NCBI RefSeq assembly: GCF_030845995.1
Contig: NZ_CP132719.1
Coordinates: 1,364,001-1,428,000, forward strand
Origin: Geothrix sp. 21YS21S-4
GTDB lineage: Bacteria > Acidobacteriota > Holophagae > Holophagales > Holophagaceae
Length of the DNA: 64,000 nt
Direction of reading: 5' to 3'
The notes below the pieces were generated by a model. It was not told the origin of the DNA, did not search any database, and saw nothing but the letters and a program-made list of their open reading frames with translations. Position 1 is the first letter of the stretch, and the number at the start of each line of letters is the position of its first letter. This document shows, one piece after another, positions 34,329 through 42,190 of the stretch. Both the position numbers and the translations under genes were made by a program.

Positions 34329-34772
34329 CTACAGCGCCGGATCCACCCAGGGAAGGACGCCGCTGGGGCGGCCGGGGATGTTCCCGAGGCGCACCGCGAC
34401 GACCACGATCCAGCCCTGGGGCCGGTGCAGGGACTTGAGATCGAGGACGAGCGGCTCGCCGGGCCCCGGAAGGTCGGGGCGGCGACGCTCCAGGACGACT
34501 TCGCCGCGGCTGAAGACGTCGTCGGGCGTGGGCTGGGTGAGGCCCAGGGGCATGTACAGGACCCGCACCAGTTCAACCCCCGCCAGCGAATCGCCCTTCA
34601 CGTCCCGCGAAGGGAGCACCAGCCGGATCTTCCTCAACCCTTCCAGCCGCGCCTCCATGGCCTCCGCCGCCGCCCGCGGCCGGGGAATGGGGTCGCCCTT
34701 CCGTCCGCAGTGGAGGGCGGAGAGCCCCAGCGTGAAGGCGAGCAGCGGGTTTGCTAGGCTGGAGGATCGCAC
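34329..34772 (-). CDS. Small lipoprotein with CGRKGDP start
   Basis: About 147 residues. A hydrophobic stretch ends in LHCGRKGDPIPRP, resembling the CGxKGP start of LptM/YifL-like lipoproteins, although His before the Cys is atypical for a lipobox. The remainder (VELVRVLYMPL..., VLDLKSLHRPQGWIVVVAVR) has the strand pattern of a fibronectin III-like domain. Start uncertain: GTG at 34772 gives the best signal peptide but its GGAGG is too close. ATG at 34823 would add 17 residues. It converges on coaBC. Confidence 0.6.
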   Translation of the reverse strand: MRSSSLANPLLAFTLGLSALHCGRKGDPIPRPRAAAEAMEARLEGLRKIRLVLPSRDVKGDSLAGVELVRVLYMPLGLTQPTPDDVFSRGEVVLERRRPDLPGPGEPLVLDLKSLHRPQGWIVVVAVRLGNIPGRPSGVLPWVDPAL

Positions 34773-34824
34773 CCCTCCATCATGCCCGACTCCGAGGTTC
34801 CTCCCGATGGGGAGGCGTTTCATG

Positions 34825-34962
34825 AAAAAGATAAGGATCACCACCAAGGCGCCAAGAACGCCAAGGTAATGAAAGAAGACTGAACCCCTCAACATGCCCG
34901 CGCCGGATTTTCCCCGTGTTCTTTTTCTTGGCGCCCTTGGCCTCTTGGCGGTGATCTTTAAA
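34825..34962. repeat. Family B intergenic inverted repeat, copy 5 (long loop)
   Basis: Left arm GGATCACCACCAAGGCGCC with AAGAACGCCAAGG. Right arm TTCTTGGCGCCCTTGGCCTC followed by TTGGCGGTGATCTTTA. The loop of about 50 bases is the longest in the window. It lies just before the accC repeat array. Confidence 0.85.
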
Positions 34963-34997
34963 GCCTTCCCTTCCCGATATCACCCGAGGATGACCTG

Positions 34998-35132
34998 ATG
35001 CCCGTGACCAAGATCCTGATTGCGAATCGCGGGGACGATGGCCCTTCCGCGAAGGAGCGCAGCGCGGGAGTGGGAGCGCAGCGATCAGGGCCAGGTCCCC
35101 GCGCAGGTCGGCGGGTGGAATGCTTCGAGTGA
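34998..35132 (+). pseudogene. First accC 5' fragment (44-codon leader ORF)
   Basis: It starts MPVTKILIANRG like biotin carboxylase, then leaves that sequence after codon 12 and reads the inserted element (DDGPSAKERSAGVGAQRS...) to a TGA at 35130-35132. GAGGA is upstream at good distance, so it may be translated. The peptide has no recognisable function. Confidence 0.5.
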
Positions 35133-35142
35133 GGACGAACCT

Positions 35143-35277
35143 ATGGGCGTGACCAAGATCCTGATTGCGAACCGCGGGGACGATGGCCCTTCCGCGAAAG
35201 AGCGAAGCGAGGGAGTGGGAGCGCAGCGATCAGGGCCAGGTCCCCGCGCAGGCCGGCGGATGGAATGCTTCGAGTGA
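35143..35277 (+). pseudogene. Second accC 5' fragment (44-codon leader ORF)
   Basis: It starts MGVTKILIANRG, identical to real AccC, then reads into the second copy of the inserted element and stops at 35275-35277, ten bases before the true start. GAGGA stands 7 bases before its ATG, the same site as before accC itself. Confidence 0.5.
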
Positions 35278-35287
35278 GGACGAACCT

Positions 35288-36775
35288 ATGGGCGTGACCA
35301 AGATCCTGATTGCGAACCGCGGGGAAATCGCCGTCCGGGTGATCCGGACTTGCCGCGCGATGGGCATTCCCACGGTGGCGGTGTACTCGGAGGCGGACCG
35401 CGGAGCGCTGCACGTCCGGATGGCGGACGAGGCCTACTGCATCGGTCCGGCCCCGGCGCGGGAGAGCTACCTGGTGGTGGAGAAGATCCTGGACGCCTGC
35501 CTGCGCAGCGGCGCCGACGCGGTCCATCCCGGCTACGGCTTCCTTTCCGAGAACGCCGAAGCGGCTCGGGTGTTCGCGGCGGCGGGGATCACGTTCATCG
35601 GCCCGCCCGCGGAGGCCATCGTGAAGATGGGCTCCAAGACCGCGGCCCGGGAAGTGGCCATCGCCGCGGGTTGTCCTGTCGTTCCGGGCATCCAGGAGAC
35701 CATGGCGGACGAGGCCCTCCTCGTCGCCGCCGAGAAGATCGGCTTCCCCGTGATGCTGAAGGCCGCCATGGGCGGCGGCGGGAAGGGGATGCGCCTGGTG
35801 CAGAAGCCCGAGGAGTTCGCCTCGGCTCTGGCGCGCGCCCGAGGCGAGGCGCTGTCCAGCTTCGGCGACGATTCGGTCTACGTGGAAAAGGCCATCCTCC
35901 AGCCGCGCCACATTGAGATCCAGGTCTTCTCCGACGCCCACGGCAACCACGTCTACCTCCACGAGCGCGAATGTTCCGTCCAGCGGCGCCACCAGAAGGT
36001 GATCGAAGAGGCACCCAGCCCCCACGTCACGCCGGAGATGCGGAAGGCCATGGGCGAAGCCGCCCTCAAGGTGGCGCGCGCCGTGAACTACGTGGGCGCC
36101 GGCACGGTGGAGTTCCTGGCGGACGCGGACCGCAATTTCTACTTCCTGGAGATGAACACGCGCCTGCAGGTGGAGCACCCCGTCACCGAATGGATCACGG
36201 GCCTCGACCTGGTGAAGTGGCAGATCCTGGTGGCCCGCGGCGAGGCGCTGCCGCTGGCCCAGGAGGAGATTCCGCTGAACGGATGGGCCGTCGAATGCCG
36301 CGTCTACGCGGAGGATCCGGACAAGAACTTCATGCCGAGCCCCGGGCGGATCACCTTCCTGCGGACCCCCAGCGGCCCCGGCGTGCGGGACGACGGCGGC
36401 GTGTACGAAGGCGCCGACGTGCCCATGTTCTACGACCCCATGATCAGCAAGCTGAGCGCCTGGGGACCCACGCGCCTGGAGGCCATCGACCGGATGCGCG
36501 CCGCCCTGGGGGAGTACCGCATCGGGGGAATCCGCCACAACATCGCCTTCCACGAAGCGCTGATGGAACACGGCCCCTTCCGCGAAGGCGCGCTCCACAC
36601 GGGGATGCTCGACAAGCCCTTCTGGAAGCGCAAAGGGCAGGGGCCCGACCTTCAGTCCGCCGTGGCCGCGGCGCTTCTCCACGAACTGGAAGCGGAGGAG
36701 CGCCGGGCCGCCCAGCCCTCCGCGGGCGGTCCGCTCGACGCATGGAAGCACTGGGGCCGGTTCAACCGTCTGTAG
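35288..36775 (+). CDS. accC: Biotin carboxylase subunit of an acyl-CoA carboxylase
   Basis: 495 residues. It carboxylates the biotin of the carrier protein with ATP and bicarbonate. ILIANRGEIAVRVIR is at 6-20, the ATP-grasp glycine loop GGGGKG at 162-167, HERECSVQRRHQKVIEEAP near 225 and EMNTRLQVEHPVTE at 288-301. It is longer than a typical AccC (about 450) and shorter than fused PccA (about 660), the size of the separate biotin carboxylase of propionyl-/acetyl-CoA carboxylases. Start chosen at 35288; an in-frame reading back to 35165 runs through the repeat. It is followed after 13 bp by the carrier gene; no carboxyltransferase gene is in the window. Confidence 0.93.
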   Translation: MGVTKILIANRGEIAVRVIRTCRAMGIPTVAVYSEADRGALHVRMADEAYCIGPAPARESYLVVEKILDACLRSGADAVHPGYGFLSENAEAARVFAAAGITFIGPPAEAIVKMGSKTAAREVAIAAGCPVVPGIQETMADEALLVAAEKIGFPVMLKAAMGGGGKGMRLVQKPEEFASALARARGEALSSFGDDSVYVEKAILQPRHIEIQVFSDAHGNHVYLHERECSVQRRHQKVIEEAPSPHVTPEMRKAMGEAALKVARAVNYVGAGTVEFLADADRNFYFLEMNTRLQVEHPVTEWITGLDLVKWQILVARGEALPLAQEEIPLNGWAVECRVYAEDPDKNFMPSPGRITFLRTPSGPGVRDDGGVYEGADVPMFYDPMISKLSAWGPTRLEAIDRMRAALGEYRIGGIRHNIAFHEALMEHGPFREGALHTGMLDKPFWKRKGQGPDLQSAVAAALLHELEAEERRAAQPSAGGPLDAWKHWGRFNRL

Positions 36776-36788
36776 CCAAGGAGTTCCG

Positions 36789-37310
36789 ATGAAACGCACC
36801 CTGCTCGTCGGCTCGGCCTCCCAGGAGGTGGAACTGATCCGCCAGGACGGCGCCACCACGCTCCTGTGGGAAGGCGAGGCCCACCCCATCGACATTCTGG
36901 AAGTCGAACCGGGCTGCTACTCGGTGCTTCTCGACGGCCGCTCCGTGGAAGTGCGCCTGGATGCCGCCAAATCCCCGGATCCCGACGTCCACGCCTACCG
37001 CGCCACCCTCTACAGCGGCCTGTGCGAATTCGCCCTCACGGATCCGCGCAGGGCGCTCCTGGGAAGCGCGGGCGGCGCCGGTTCGGCAGGGGGCGTGCTC
37101 GTCTCTCCCATGCCGGGCAAGGTCGTGAAGCTGCTCGTCAAACCGGGTGATCCGGTCCACGAAGGCCAGACCCTCCTGGTCATGGAGGCGATGAAAATGC
37201 AGAACGAGCTGAAGGCCAGCTCCGCAGGCACCGTCGCCACCGTGCATGTCCAGGAGGGCGCCACCGTGGAGACGGGGACCTCCCTCATCACGGTGGCGCC
37301 CAGCGCCTGA
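36789..37310 (+). CDS. Biotin carboxyl carrier protein
   Basis: 173 residues. The C-terminal biotinyl domain (about 103-173) has the biotin attachment motif EAMKM with K136. VSPMPGKVVKLLVKPGDPVHEGQ precedes it, as usual. The N-terminal 95 residues look like the BT-type linker domain of propionyl-CoA carboxylase alpha chains, followed by a Gly/Ala hinge. Together with accC it equals a split PccA-like alpha subunit. Confidence 0.9.
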   Translation: MKRTLLVGSASQEVELIRQDGATTLLWEGEAHPIDILEVEPGCYSVLLDGRSVEVRLDAAKSPDPDVHAYRATLYSGLCEFALTDPRRALLGSAGGAGSAGGVLVSPMPGKVVKLLVKPGDPVHEGQTLLVMEAMKMQNELKASSAGTVATVHVQEGATVETGTSLITVAPSA

Positions 37311-37323
37311 AGGAGAGATCCCC

Positions 37324-37347
37324 GGGGATCGCTGCAGCGCGATCCCC
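37324..37347 (+). terminator. Hairpin after the biotin carrier gene
   Basis: GGGGATCGC (37324-37332) and GCGATCCCC (37339-37347) are perfect 9-bp complements with a 6-base loop. No T run follows directly; CCCTTTTATT comes about 14 bases later. It may be a weak terminator or an mRNA 3' end. Confidence 0.4.
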
Positions 37348-37686
37348 GCAACTGGACTTCCCTTTTATTCCCCCGGTCAGGGGAAAAGGGGTGGTTCGGG
37401 GGAAGCCGACGAAAAAAAGAATGGAGAAAAAAGAGGCTCCGACTGGGCAATAACGGCCCTCAAAAAAGGTTCCCCGCGTTCTCCAAAATTCCGTTGAAAC
37501 ACAAGGCGATGGGAAAAACGTTCGATTCTTGAAGTCGCTTCAGGTGACGATTAATTACTATTCATGGATAGATAAATAGTATGTTTAGACCACCTATTCA
37601 TCGCTCAAGGTTTTTTATTTTTTGTTGAATTCCGGCATTGTATGGGACTAGCTTTACCCCTGAGCGAACCACTTCGCGGAGGGAAC
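37348..37686 (+). promoter_or_regulatory. AT-rich upstream region of ompA
   Basis: A gap of over 300 bases, unusually AT-rich for this genome from about 37490 on. It contains an inverted repeat TACTATT (37556-37562) / AATAGTA (37575-37581), a direct repeat CTATTCAT (37558-37565, 37594-37601), a T-rich tract at 37611-37623, and TTGAAT (37625-37630) with TAGCTT 18 bp later as a possible promoter. GGAGGG stands just before the ompA ATG. I see no gene in it. Confidence 0.45.
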
Positions 37687-38772
37687 ATGAAAAGATCACT
37701 CCTGTTCGTTTTGGCGGCCGCGGCCGCTTCCCTGTCGGCCCAGGAAGGTCAGGGCTGGCTGCTCGGGCACTTCGGCCAGAGCATGTTCGAGAGCAAGAGC
37801 AACCTGAAGGACACGACCCACTACGGTCTGAGCGTCGGCCACTGGTACACCGATCACTTCGGGTTGGATTTGAGGGCGCTCCGCAGCGATCTGGAGCTGG
37901 ACAGCAACCCGCTGGCCATCCAGAAGGACCACCAGACCCACCTTCTCGCCTCGGGCCTGTTCAACTTCCGCCCCGGCGCGGAGAACTGGTATCCCTACTT
38001 CGCCCTCGGCGTCGGCGGCACCAACGTCGGCTCCCCCTATTCCGGGAAGGCGGAGAGCACCACCAAGTTCAACTACCACGGCGGCCTGGGCATCATGGGC
38101 CGGCTGGCCGAGCATTTCCTGCTCGACCTGAACGCCAAGGCGGTCCGCGTGGAACTCCCCACCGCCCGCACCGAGTACCTGGCGACCCTGGGCCTCGGCT
38201 TCACCTGGGGCGGACGGAAGCCGGTGGTCGCGCCTCCTCCCCCGCCGCCGCCCGCCCCCGAGCCGGAACCCGCTCCCGCGCCGGCGCCCGTGGTGGTCCC
38301 GCCTCCGCCGCCGCCCGCGCCTGAGCCGGAACCCGTCAAGCCCGCGCCCCTGCCGGTTCCGCCCCGCATCGTGCTCGACGAGGCCACCCTCCACTTCGCC
38401 AACGGCAAAGCGGACCTGGGCGCCGAAGGCATCGACGCCATCCGCAAGGTGGCCGACAGCCTGAAGACCTACTCCGGCGACTACTCGCTGGAAGTCACCG
38501 GCCACACCTCCTCCATCGGCAGCAAGGCCTTCAACAAGTCCCTGTCCAAGCGCCGGGCGGAAGCCGTGGCGAAGGTCCTGGTGGATTCCGGGATCCCCTC
38601 CGTCAAGGTGACGACCGCGGGCATGGGCCCCGACCAGCCCATCGCGGACAACAAGTCGAAGGAAGGCCAGGCCAAGAACCGCCGGGTGGAGATCGACGTG
38701 AAGGTCCGGGACGGCCGGGCCGACGTCCGCGAGATCAAGACGGATCTCGTGGAATCCACGCCCAAGAAGTAG
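37687..38772 (+). CDS. OmpA-family outer-membrane protein
   Basis: 361 residues. Signal peptide 1-20, then an eight-strand-like beta-barrel to about 178 (GWLLGHFGQSMF, YPYFALGVGG). A Pro/Ala/Glu-rich linker follows (about 180-222). The OmpA C-terminal peptidoglycan-binding domain occupies about 225-355 (LHFANGKADLG, LEVTGHTSSIGS, SLSKRRAEAV, KNRRVEI). It ties the outer membrane to the cell wall. The start at 37687 has GGAGGG 3 bases upstream; an in-frame ATG at 37642 lies in the presumed promoter and would spoil the signal peptide. Confidence 0.9.
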   Translation: MKRSLLFVLAAAAASLSAQEGQGWLLGHFGQSMFESKSNLKDTTHYGLSVGHWYTDHFGLDLRALRSDLELDSNPLAIQKDHQTHLLASGLFNFRPGAENWYPYFALGVGGTNVGSPYSGKAESTTKFNYHGGLGIMGRLAEHFLLDLNAKAVRVELPTARTEYLATLGLGFTWGGRKPVVAPPPPPPPAPEPEPAPAPAPVVVPPPPPPAPEPEPVKPAPLPVPPRIVLDEATLHFANGKADLGAEGIDAIRKVADSLKTYSGDYSLEVTGHTSSIGSKAFNKSLSKRRAEAVAKVLVDSGIPSVKVTTAGMGPDQPIADNKSKEGQAKNRRVEIDVKVRDGRADVREIKTDLVESTPKK

Positions 38773-38780
38773 GATCCTTC

Positions 38781-38808
38781 CAGCGGGGAGCCGCATGGCT
38801 CCCCGCTG
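38781..38808 (+). terminator. Long hairpin between ompA and mscL
   Basis: CAGCGGGGAGCC and GGCTCCCCGCTG are perfect 12-bp complements with a GCAT loop. There is no T run after it. It may stop most ompA transcripts or protect their 3' end while letting some reach mscL 18 bp on. Confidence 0.55.
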
Positions 38809-38826
38809 ATCCGCTTCGGAGCCGCC

Positions 38827-39216
38827 ATGTCCCTGAAAGAGGAATTCAAGGCCTTCATCATGAAGGGCAACGTGGTCGATCTCGCCGTGGCCGTGGTCAT
38901 CGGCGGCGCCTTCGGCAAGATCGTGACCGCCTTCGTGGATGGGGTCGTGATGCCCCTGGCCACCTACGTCCTTCCCTCCAACATCAAGTGGGAGGAATGG
39001 GTGCTCGGCAAGTTCCGGATCGGCGCCGTTCTCGGGGCCACCGTGAACTTCCTGATCATCGCCCTGGTCATCTTCCTCGTGCTGGTGAAGCTGCTGGGCA
39101 AGCTGATGCACCGCCACCAGGAGCCGGTGGCTCCCACCACCAAGGCCTGTCCGGCCTGCCTGGAACAGGTGGCCCTCGGCGCCACCCGCTGCAAGTACTG
39201 CACGAGCCAGCTGTAG
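38827..39216 (+). CDS. mscL: Large-conductance mechanosensitive channel with C-terminal zinc ribbon
   Basis: 129 residues. FIMKGNVVDLAVAVVIGGAFGKIV near 10-33 is the pore-lining first helix of MscL, and NFLIIALVIFLVLVKLLGKL near 74-93 the second. The channel opens under membrane tension to release solutes. In place of the usual charged C-terminal helix there is a zinc-ribbon-like tail, CPAC (C108, C111) and CKYC (C122, C125). The periplasmic loop is short. Confidence 0.93.
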   Translation: MSLKEEFKAFIMKGNVVDLAVAVVIGGAFGKIVTAFVDGVVMPLATYVLPSNIKWEEWVLGKFRIGAVLGATVNFLIIALVIFLVLVKLLGKLMHRHQEPVAPTTKACPACLEQVALGATRCKYCTSQL

Positions 39217-39235
39217 GAAGGCGCTTTTTCGCCGA

Positions 39236-39263
39236 GGGCCCGGTCCGCCGGGCCCTTCTTCTT
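39236..39263 (+). terminator. Intrinsic terminator after mscL
   Basis: GGGCCCGG (39236-39243) and CCGGGCCC (39248-39255) form a perfect stem with loop TCCG, followed by TTCTTCTT. Confidence 0.75.
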
Positions 39264-39308
39264 GTGAGCCCGCGGTTTCCCGTGGTGAACTGGAGGTTCA
39301 ACCTCAGG

Positions 39309-39345
39309 GGCGCTCGGGTGCGCTCCTCCGACGCACGAGGGCGCC
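39309..39345 (+). promoter_or_regulatory. Hairpin covering the ileS ribosome binding site
   Basis: GGCGC (39309-39313) pairs with GCGCC (39341-39345), TCG with CGA, and TGCG (39319-39322) with CGCA (39332-39335), with a two-base bulge. The GAGGG Shine-Dalgarno sequence (39337-39341) lies in the stem and the ATG follows 1 base later. Confidence 0.4.
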
Positions 39346-39346
39346 G

Positions 39347-42190
39347 ATGAGCGAGCAGGCTCCGGTCAGCATGCCATTTCCGGGTGGAAAGAATCAGGGC
39401 GAGGCTGCCCAGGAATCGCCGAAGGCGATTGCCGGGAAAAAGTACTCCGTCTTCCTTCCCAAGACGGACTTTCCGATGAAGGCGGACCTGCCGCAGCGCG
39501 AGCCGAAGCGCCTGGAGCGCTGGAAGGCCGAGGGCCTGTACGCCCGCATCGAAGCCAAGCGGAAGGCCGACAACGCCGCCGGGAAGGGCCGGGGCCGCGA
39601 AGTGCTGCACGACGGGCCGCCCTACGCCAACGGCGCCATCCACATGGGCCACGCCCTCAACAAGATCCTCAAGGACATCGTGGTCAAGTCGCGGTGGATG
39701 GCGGGCTTCGAGTCGCCCTACGTCCCCGGCTGGGACTGCCACGGCCTGCCCATCGAGCACGCGGTGGAGAAGGACCTGGGGCCCAAGCGCCGGGAACTGA
39801 GCCGCGCCGAGTTCCTCCAGAAGTGTCGGGCCTACGCCCAGAGGTGGATCGACACCCAGCGCACCGCCTTCCAGCGCCTCGGCGTTCTGGGCGCCTGGGA
39901 CCAGCCCTACATCACCATGGCGCCGCGCTACGAGGCCGAGACCGTCCGTAGCCTGGCCCGGCTGTTCGACAGCGGCTCCGTCACGCGGAAGCTGAAGGTC
40001 GTCCACTGGAGCTACGGCGCCCGCACCGCCCTGGCCGAAGCCGAGGTGGAATACGCGGACAAGACCAGCCCCGCCGTCACCGTCGCCTTCCCCGTGGCCG
40101 ACGCGGAAGCCGTCCGTCTGGAACTTCCCACGCCCCTGTTCGTGCCGATCTGGACGACCACGCCGTGGACGTTGCCCAGCAACCGCGCCGTCGCCATGCA
40201 CCCGGACCTGGAGTACGCGGTCGTCCGCGCGGGCGACCGCCACTTCATCGTCGCGGTTCCCCTGCGGGAGGACTTCCAGAAGAAGGTGGGCGCGGACCTG
40301 CACACCGTGGAGATCCGCAAGGGCAGCGCGTTCCAGACACTGGTCGCGCGGCACCCGTGGATCGACCGGGACAGCCCCGTCCTGCTGGGCGACCACGTCA
40401 CCGCCGATACGGGCACGGGCCTGGTTCACACCGCGCCGGACCACGGCGTGGACGACTTCAACCTGGCCCAGCACCTCGGCCTGTTCCAGCTGGTCGGCCC
40501 CGACGGCAAGTTCCTGCCGGCGGTGGACGACGCCGAGCTGGAAGGGAAGAACATCTTCGACTGCAATCCCCTGGTGGTGGAGCGCCTCCGCCGGGAAGGG
40601 CGCCTGCTCCACGAGGAGAGCCTCACCCACAGCTATCCCCACTGCTGGCGCACCCGGACGCCCATCCTGTTCCGCGCCACGGAGCAGTGGTTCATCACCA
40701 TGGATTCGGAACTGGAAGGCAAGGGCCGCAGCCTGCGCGAGCTGGGCCTGGAGGGCGTCGAGACCACCCAGTGGATCCCCGCCCAAGGCCAGAACCGCAT
40801 CCACGCGATGATCGCGGGCCGGCCCGACTGGTGCATCAGCCGCCAGCGCGCCTGGGGCACGCCCATCACCGTGCTGCGCTGCGAAGCCTGCGGCGAGCCG
40901 CTGGTGGACAAGCACATCTTCGAGACCGCGGCCGCCGCCATCGAGCGGGGCGGCATCGAAGCCTGGGCCGACCTTCCCGTCGAGACGCTGCTTCCCGCGG
41001 GGGCCCGCTGTTCGTGCGGATCCGCGGCCTTCCAGAAGGAGACGGACATCCTGGACGTGTGGATCGACTCCGGCGTCAGCGCGTCCGTGGTGTGCGAATC
41101 CCATCCCGAGCTGGCCCGCGCCGACTACGGGAACTTCATCTACCTCGAAGGCTCGGACCAGCACCGCGGCTGGTTCCACAGCTCCCTGCTGTTCAACCTG
41201 GCGGCCACCGGAACCAAGCCCTACAAGCAGGTGGTGACCCACGGGTTCGTCCTGGACGGCAGGGGACAGAAGATGTCCAAGAGCCTGGGCAACGTGATCA
41301 CGCCCGAGGAGATCCTCAAGACCCTGGGCGCCGACATCCTGCGCTGGTGGGCCGCCAGCAGCGACTACAGCGAGGACATCCGCATCTCGAAGGAGATCCT
41401 CGACCGCAGCGCCGACGCCTACCGCAAGACCCGAAACACCCTGCGCTTCCTGCTGGGGGCCCTGGCGGACTTCGATCCCGCGAAGGATTCCGTGGCCGAG
41501 GCCGGCCTGGCGCCCCTGGACCGCTGGGTGCTGGACGCCTTCGCGCGCATGGCGCGGGAAGTCCGCGACGCCTACACCCGGTTCGAGTTCCACCGGGCCA
41601 CCCAGGCCCTGCTGGGGTTCTGCCAGCTGGAGCTGTCCGGCCGCTACTTCGAGATCATCAAGGACCGCCTCTACTGCGACGCGCCGGATTCCCCGCGCCG
41701 CCGAAGCTGCCGCCATACCTGCTGGGAGTTGGCGCAGGGCCTTTGCGCCCTTCTGGCCCCCGTCCTGAGCTTCACGGCGGACGAAGCCTGGGAGCAGATC
41801 CCGGGCCGCTCCGGCAGCGTCCACGAGCACCGGTTCCCCGAGCCCCAGCCCGCGGTCCCGGATGCGCGGTGGGAGAAGCTGTGGGAAGTCCGCGAGGCCG
41901 TCCAGGCCGCCATGGAGCCCCACCGCGCCGCCAAGACCGTGGGTACCAGCCTCGACGCGGCAATCCGGGTCGGACTGGCGCCGGCCGACTGGGCGCTGCT
42001 GGATGGCCTGGGCGAGTCCCTGGACGACCTGCTGGTGGTCTCCTCCATCGAGCGAGGCACGGAGGCCACCGAGATCACCGTGGCCGCCCACGACGGCGTC
42101 AAATGCCCCCGCTGCTGGAACCGCAAGGGCGGCCACGGAAAGGGCGAGGACGCCAATCTGTGCGAGCGCTGTGCGCAGGTGGCCGGGTGA
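39347..42190 (+). CDS. ileS: Isoleucyl-tRNA synthetase
   Basis: 947 residues. Class I signature HMGH at 99-102 in YANGAIHMGHALNK, catalytic KMSKS at 642-646, and the editing domain between them (WTTTPWTLPSN near 268). The C-terminal zinc finger CPRCWNRKG...CERC fits the bacterial (type 1) enzyme. An N-terminal extension of about 30 residues (AQESPKAIAGKK) is longer than usual. It overlaps lspA by 4 bases (GTGA), a common pairing of these two genes. Confidence 0.97.
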   Translation: MSEQAPVSMPFPGGKNQGEAAQESPKAIAGKKYSVFLPKTDFPMKADLPQREPKRLERWKAEGLYARIEAKRKADNAAGKGRGREVLHDGPPYANGAIHMGHALNKILKDIVVKSRWMAGFESPYVPGWDCHGLPIEHAVEKDLGPKRRELSRAEFLQKCRAYAQRWIDTQRTAFQRLGVLGAWDQPYITMAPRYEAETVRSLARLFDSGSVTRKLKVVHWSYGARTALAEAEVEYADKTSPAVTVAFPVADAEAVRLELPTPLFVPIWTTTPWTLPSNRAVAMHPDLEYAVVRAGDRHFIVAVPLREDFQKKVGADLHTVEIRKGSAFQTLVARHPWIDRDSPVLLGDHVTADTGTGLVHTAPDHGVDDFNLAQHLGLFQLVGPDGKFLPAVDDAELEGKNIFDCNPLVVERLRREGRLLHEESLTHSYPHCWRTRTPILFRATEQWFITMDSELEGKGRSLRELGLEGVETTQWIPAQGQNRIHAMIAGRPDWCISRQRAWGTPITVLRCEACGEPLVDKHIFETAAAAIERGGIEAWADLPVETLLPAGARCSCGSAAFQKETDILDVWIDSGVSASVVCESHPELARADYGNFIYLEGSDQHRGWFHSSLLFNLAATGTKPYKQVVTHGFVLDGRGQKMSKSLGNVITPEEILKTLGADILRWWAASSDYSEDIRISKEILDRSADAYRKTRNTLRFLLGALADFDPAKDSVAEAGLAPLDRWVLDAFARMAREVRDAYTRFEFHRATQALLGFCQLELSGRYFEIIKDRLYCDAPDSPRRRSCRHTCWELAQGLCALLAPVLSFTADEAWEQIPGRSGSVHEHRFPEPQPAVPDARWEKLWEVREAVQAAMEPHRAAKTVGTSLDAAIRVGLAPADWALLDGLGESLDDLLVVSSIERGTEATEITVAAHDGVKCPRCWNRKGGHGKGEDANLCERCAQVAG

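Larger units (their letters stand above)
34998..35287 (+). repeat. Two 145-bp tandem repeats of the accC 5' end
   Basis: Units start at ATG 34998 and ATG 35143, and the real accC begins at ATG 35288, exactly 145 bp on. Units 1 and 2 differ at about eight positions. Each has the first 37 bases of accC, then a 70-bp inverted-repeat insert, then TGGAATGCTTCGAGTGAGGA and ACGAACCT before the next ATG. The insert arms are GGGGACGATGGCCCT and AGGGCCAGGTCCCC, at 35031-35100 in unit 1 and 35176-35245 in unit 2. Since 145 is not a multiple of three, each unit changes frame relative to the next. Confidence 0.95.

Noticed and set aside
34998-35287. CRISPR-like array
   Set aside because: Only two long units plus the gene start, no short repeats separated by unique spacers, and no cas genes.
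35165-36775. Longer AccC starting at 35165
   Set aside because: The extra residues read through the repeat insert and have no counterpart in biotin carboxylases. The ATG at 35288 has a good ribosome site and the family N-terminus.
37642-38772. OmpA start at 37642
   Set aside because: It lies next to the promoter-like elements and would put 15 residues before the signal peptide. GGAGGG before 37687 marks the better start.
39264-39346. T-box riboswitch before ileS
   Set aside because: No T-box consensus, specifier loop or antiterminator could be drawn in the short leader; only the hairpin at the ribosome site.
39068-42136. A 1022-codon frame antisense to ileS
   Set aside because: High-GC genes produce long stop-free antisense frames. 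Its sequence is low-complexity Gly/Ala/Arg without domains, and ileS is certain on the other strand.
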